The notes beneath the pieces were generated by a model. The model saw nothing but the letters and a program-made list of their open reading frames with translations. It was not told the origin of the DNA and ran no database searches. A stretch of DNA of 39,782 nt from Allobosea sp. ASV33. GTDB taxonomy: Bacteria; Pseudomonadota; Alphaproteobacteria; Rhizobiales; Beijerinckiaceae. Positions 39,203-39,782 of the stretch are shown in pieces. Made by a program: the position numbers and the translations under genes. Positions within the stretch are counted from its first letter, which is position 1; each line of letters opens with the position of its first letter. The stretch lies in assembly GCF_016428755.1 (NCBI RefSeq), contig NZ_JAELTI010000045.1:1-39782 (forward strand). Direction: 5' to 3'.

Positions 39203-39307
39203 CGTCGTTCCGGATGCAGCGAAGCGGAGATCCGGAATCCATCGTAGAGTGATCGCCCTGGGATGGATTCCGGATCTGCGCGGCTTCGCCGCTTGTCCGG
39301 AATGACG
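39203..39307. repeat. Cloverleaf-type intergenic repeat, copy F
   Basis: Outer arms CGTCGT (39203-39208) and ATGACG (39302-39307), 5 of 6 paired. Left hairpin TTCCGGAT (39208-39215) / ATCCGGAA (39230-39237). The central pairing is GGAATCCATC / GATGGATTCC (10 bp). Right hairpin ATTCCGGAT / GTCCGGAAT (8 of 9). Its stems are CCGGA-based, unlike the CTCGGG-based stems of copies A-C, yet the layout is the same. Confidence 0.75.
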
Positions 39308-39315
39308 GAGTGAGG

Positions 39316-39782
39316 ATGGTCGAGGCGGAGAAAGACGTCGATGGTCGGGACAAATCCGACCATGACGGGGGCGGAGAAGGCTCGGCATCGAGCCCCGCTG
39401 TCGCCCGCGCCTATACGCTCACCATCTGGGCCATTGCGCTCGGTATCCTGATCCAGGCGGTGGCGACGGTCGCCTGGGCGCTCGCCATCGGCAATGCCCA
39501 GCTCTTCAAGGATGGCGTCGACTGGGTCTATGACGTCGCGCTCTATGGCATCGCCGCGGTCGTCTTCGGCCGCGATGCGAGGATCGAGCGGCTCGCGGCC
39601 GTCGCGATCGGCGCGGTCATGGCGGTGGCCGGGCTGCACACGCTCTACGATCTCTGGGACAAGATCGTCCGGCCGCGGCCGATCGAAATCTGGACGCTGG
39701 GCTTCGCGGCGGCGAGCGCGATCGTGATCGCCTTCCTCGTCGTTGGCGCGCTCTGGCGCTTCCGGCGCGAGCAGAACCCGGT
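39316..39782 (+). CDS. Cation diffusion facilitator-like transporter, 3' end missing
   Basis: An open frame of 155 codons runs off the window. After a charged N-terminus (about 1-30) come four membrane segments: LTIWAIALGILIQAVATVAW; a segment carrying the acidic pattern KDGVDWVYDVALYG; AVAIGAVMAVAGLHTLYDLW; and FAAASAIVIAFLVVGALW. The DxxD-type residues in the second helix resemble the metal site of CDF (cation efflux) transporters, with the remaining helices beyond the edge. ATG 39316 (or GTG 39310) starts just after repeat copy F. The assignment to CDF is likely but rests on a partial sequence. Confidence 0.7.
   Translation, partial: MVEAEKDVDGRDKSDHDGGGEGSASSPAVARAYTLTIWAIALGILIQAVATVAWALAIGNAQLFKDGVDWVYDVALYGIAAVVFGRDARIERLAAVAIGAVMAVAGLHTLYDLWDKIVRPRPIEIWTLGFAAASAIVIAFLVVGALWRFRREQNP

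Noticed and set aside
1-39782. CRISPR arrays, prophage, insertion sequences or defence systems
   Set aside because: No regularly spaced direct repeats, no transposase, integrase or phage structural genes, and no nuclease or toxin modules were found on either strand.

Overview
The window is GC-rich chromosomal DNA from an alphaproteobacterium, most likely of the order Hyphomicrobiales (Rhizobiales). A Bosea- or Methylobacterium-like genome is my best guess, from memory rather than a search. Supporting signs are the order rplO-secY-adk then rpsM-rpsK-rpoA-rplQ, a short adenylate kinase without the long LID insert, the rarA-crcB-RluA neighbourhood, PsiF-type secreted proteins, and many short intergenic palindromic repeats.

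Layout. 1-7034: end of the spc operon (rplO, secY, adk), a terminator, an orphan amino-acid-type binding protein, then the alpha operon, closed by a clear terminator. 7122-13992: a BLUF blue-light sensor, an HtrA/Do protease, RarA, two small unknown proteins, the fluoride channel CrcB, an RluA-type pseudouridine synthase, a PsiF-repeat protein and a HAD phosphatase. 14523-21254: a conserved unknown protein, PccA (propionyl-CoA carboxylase alpha), a glutathione transferase, an LprI-like secreted protein, a YdcF/ElyC-like protein, DUF599 and DUF3253 genes on the minus strand, a rhodanese and a 57-aa membrane protein. 21562-28322: a lysine 6-dehydrogenase-like enzyme behind an Lrp/AsnC regulator, a secreted repeat protein, an ABC exporter half-transporter, a gamma-glutamylcyclotransferase-like protein and isovaleryl-CoA dehydrogenase. 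28551-35789: a small membrane protein, a ZntB/CorA-type transporter, two tandem GH25 muramidases, tRNA-Leu(GAG), an orphan FliN/SpoA-domain protein, LipB, a small lipoprotein and methylcrotonyl-CoA carboxylase beta. 35805-39782: a cysteine-free molybdopterin-fold protein, an MFS exporter divergent from an HxlR regulator with two operator-like sites, an SDR oxidoreductase and the start of a cation-efflux-type transporter.

The functional threads are translation and transcription (ribosomal proteins, RNA polymerase alpha, tRNA, pseudouridine synthase), branched-chain and odd-chain acyl-CoA catabolism (PccA, isovaleryl-CoA dehydrogenase, methylcrotonyl-CoA carboxylase beta, each in a separate transcription unit), possible lysine catabolism under an Lrp regulator, and envelope upkeep (HtrA, GH25 enzymes, YdcF-like protein).

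I see no phage, insertion sequence, CRISPR array or defence island, and no obviously new multi-gene system. The most interesting structure is non-coding. Seven intergenic elements of about 75-115 bp share outer arms CGTCAT/ATGACG enclosing two or three hairpins. The hairpin sequences differ between copies while pairing is kept, and each lies 3' of a gene. Other palindromic families occur beside them, one of them inside the spc operon.
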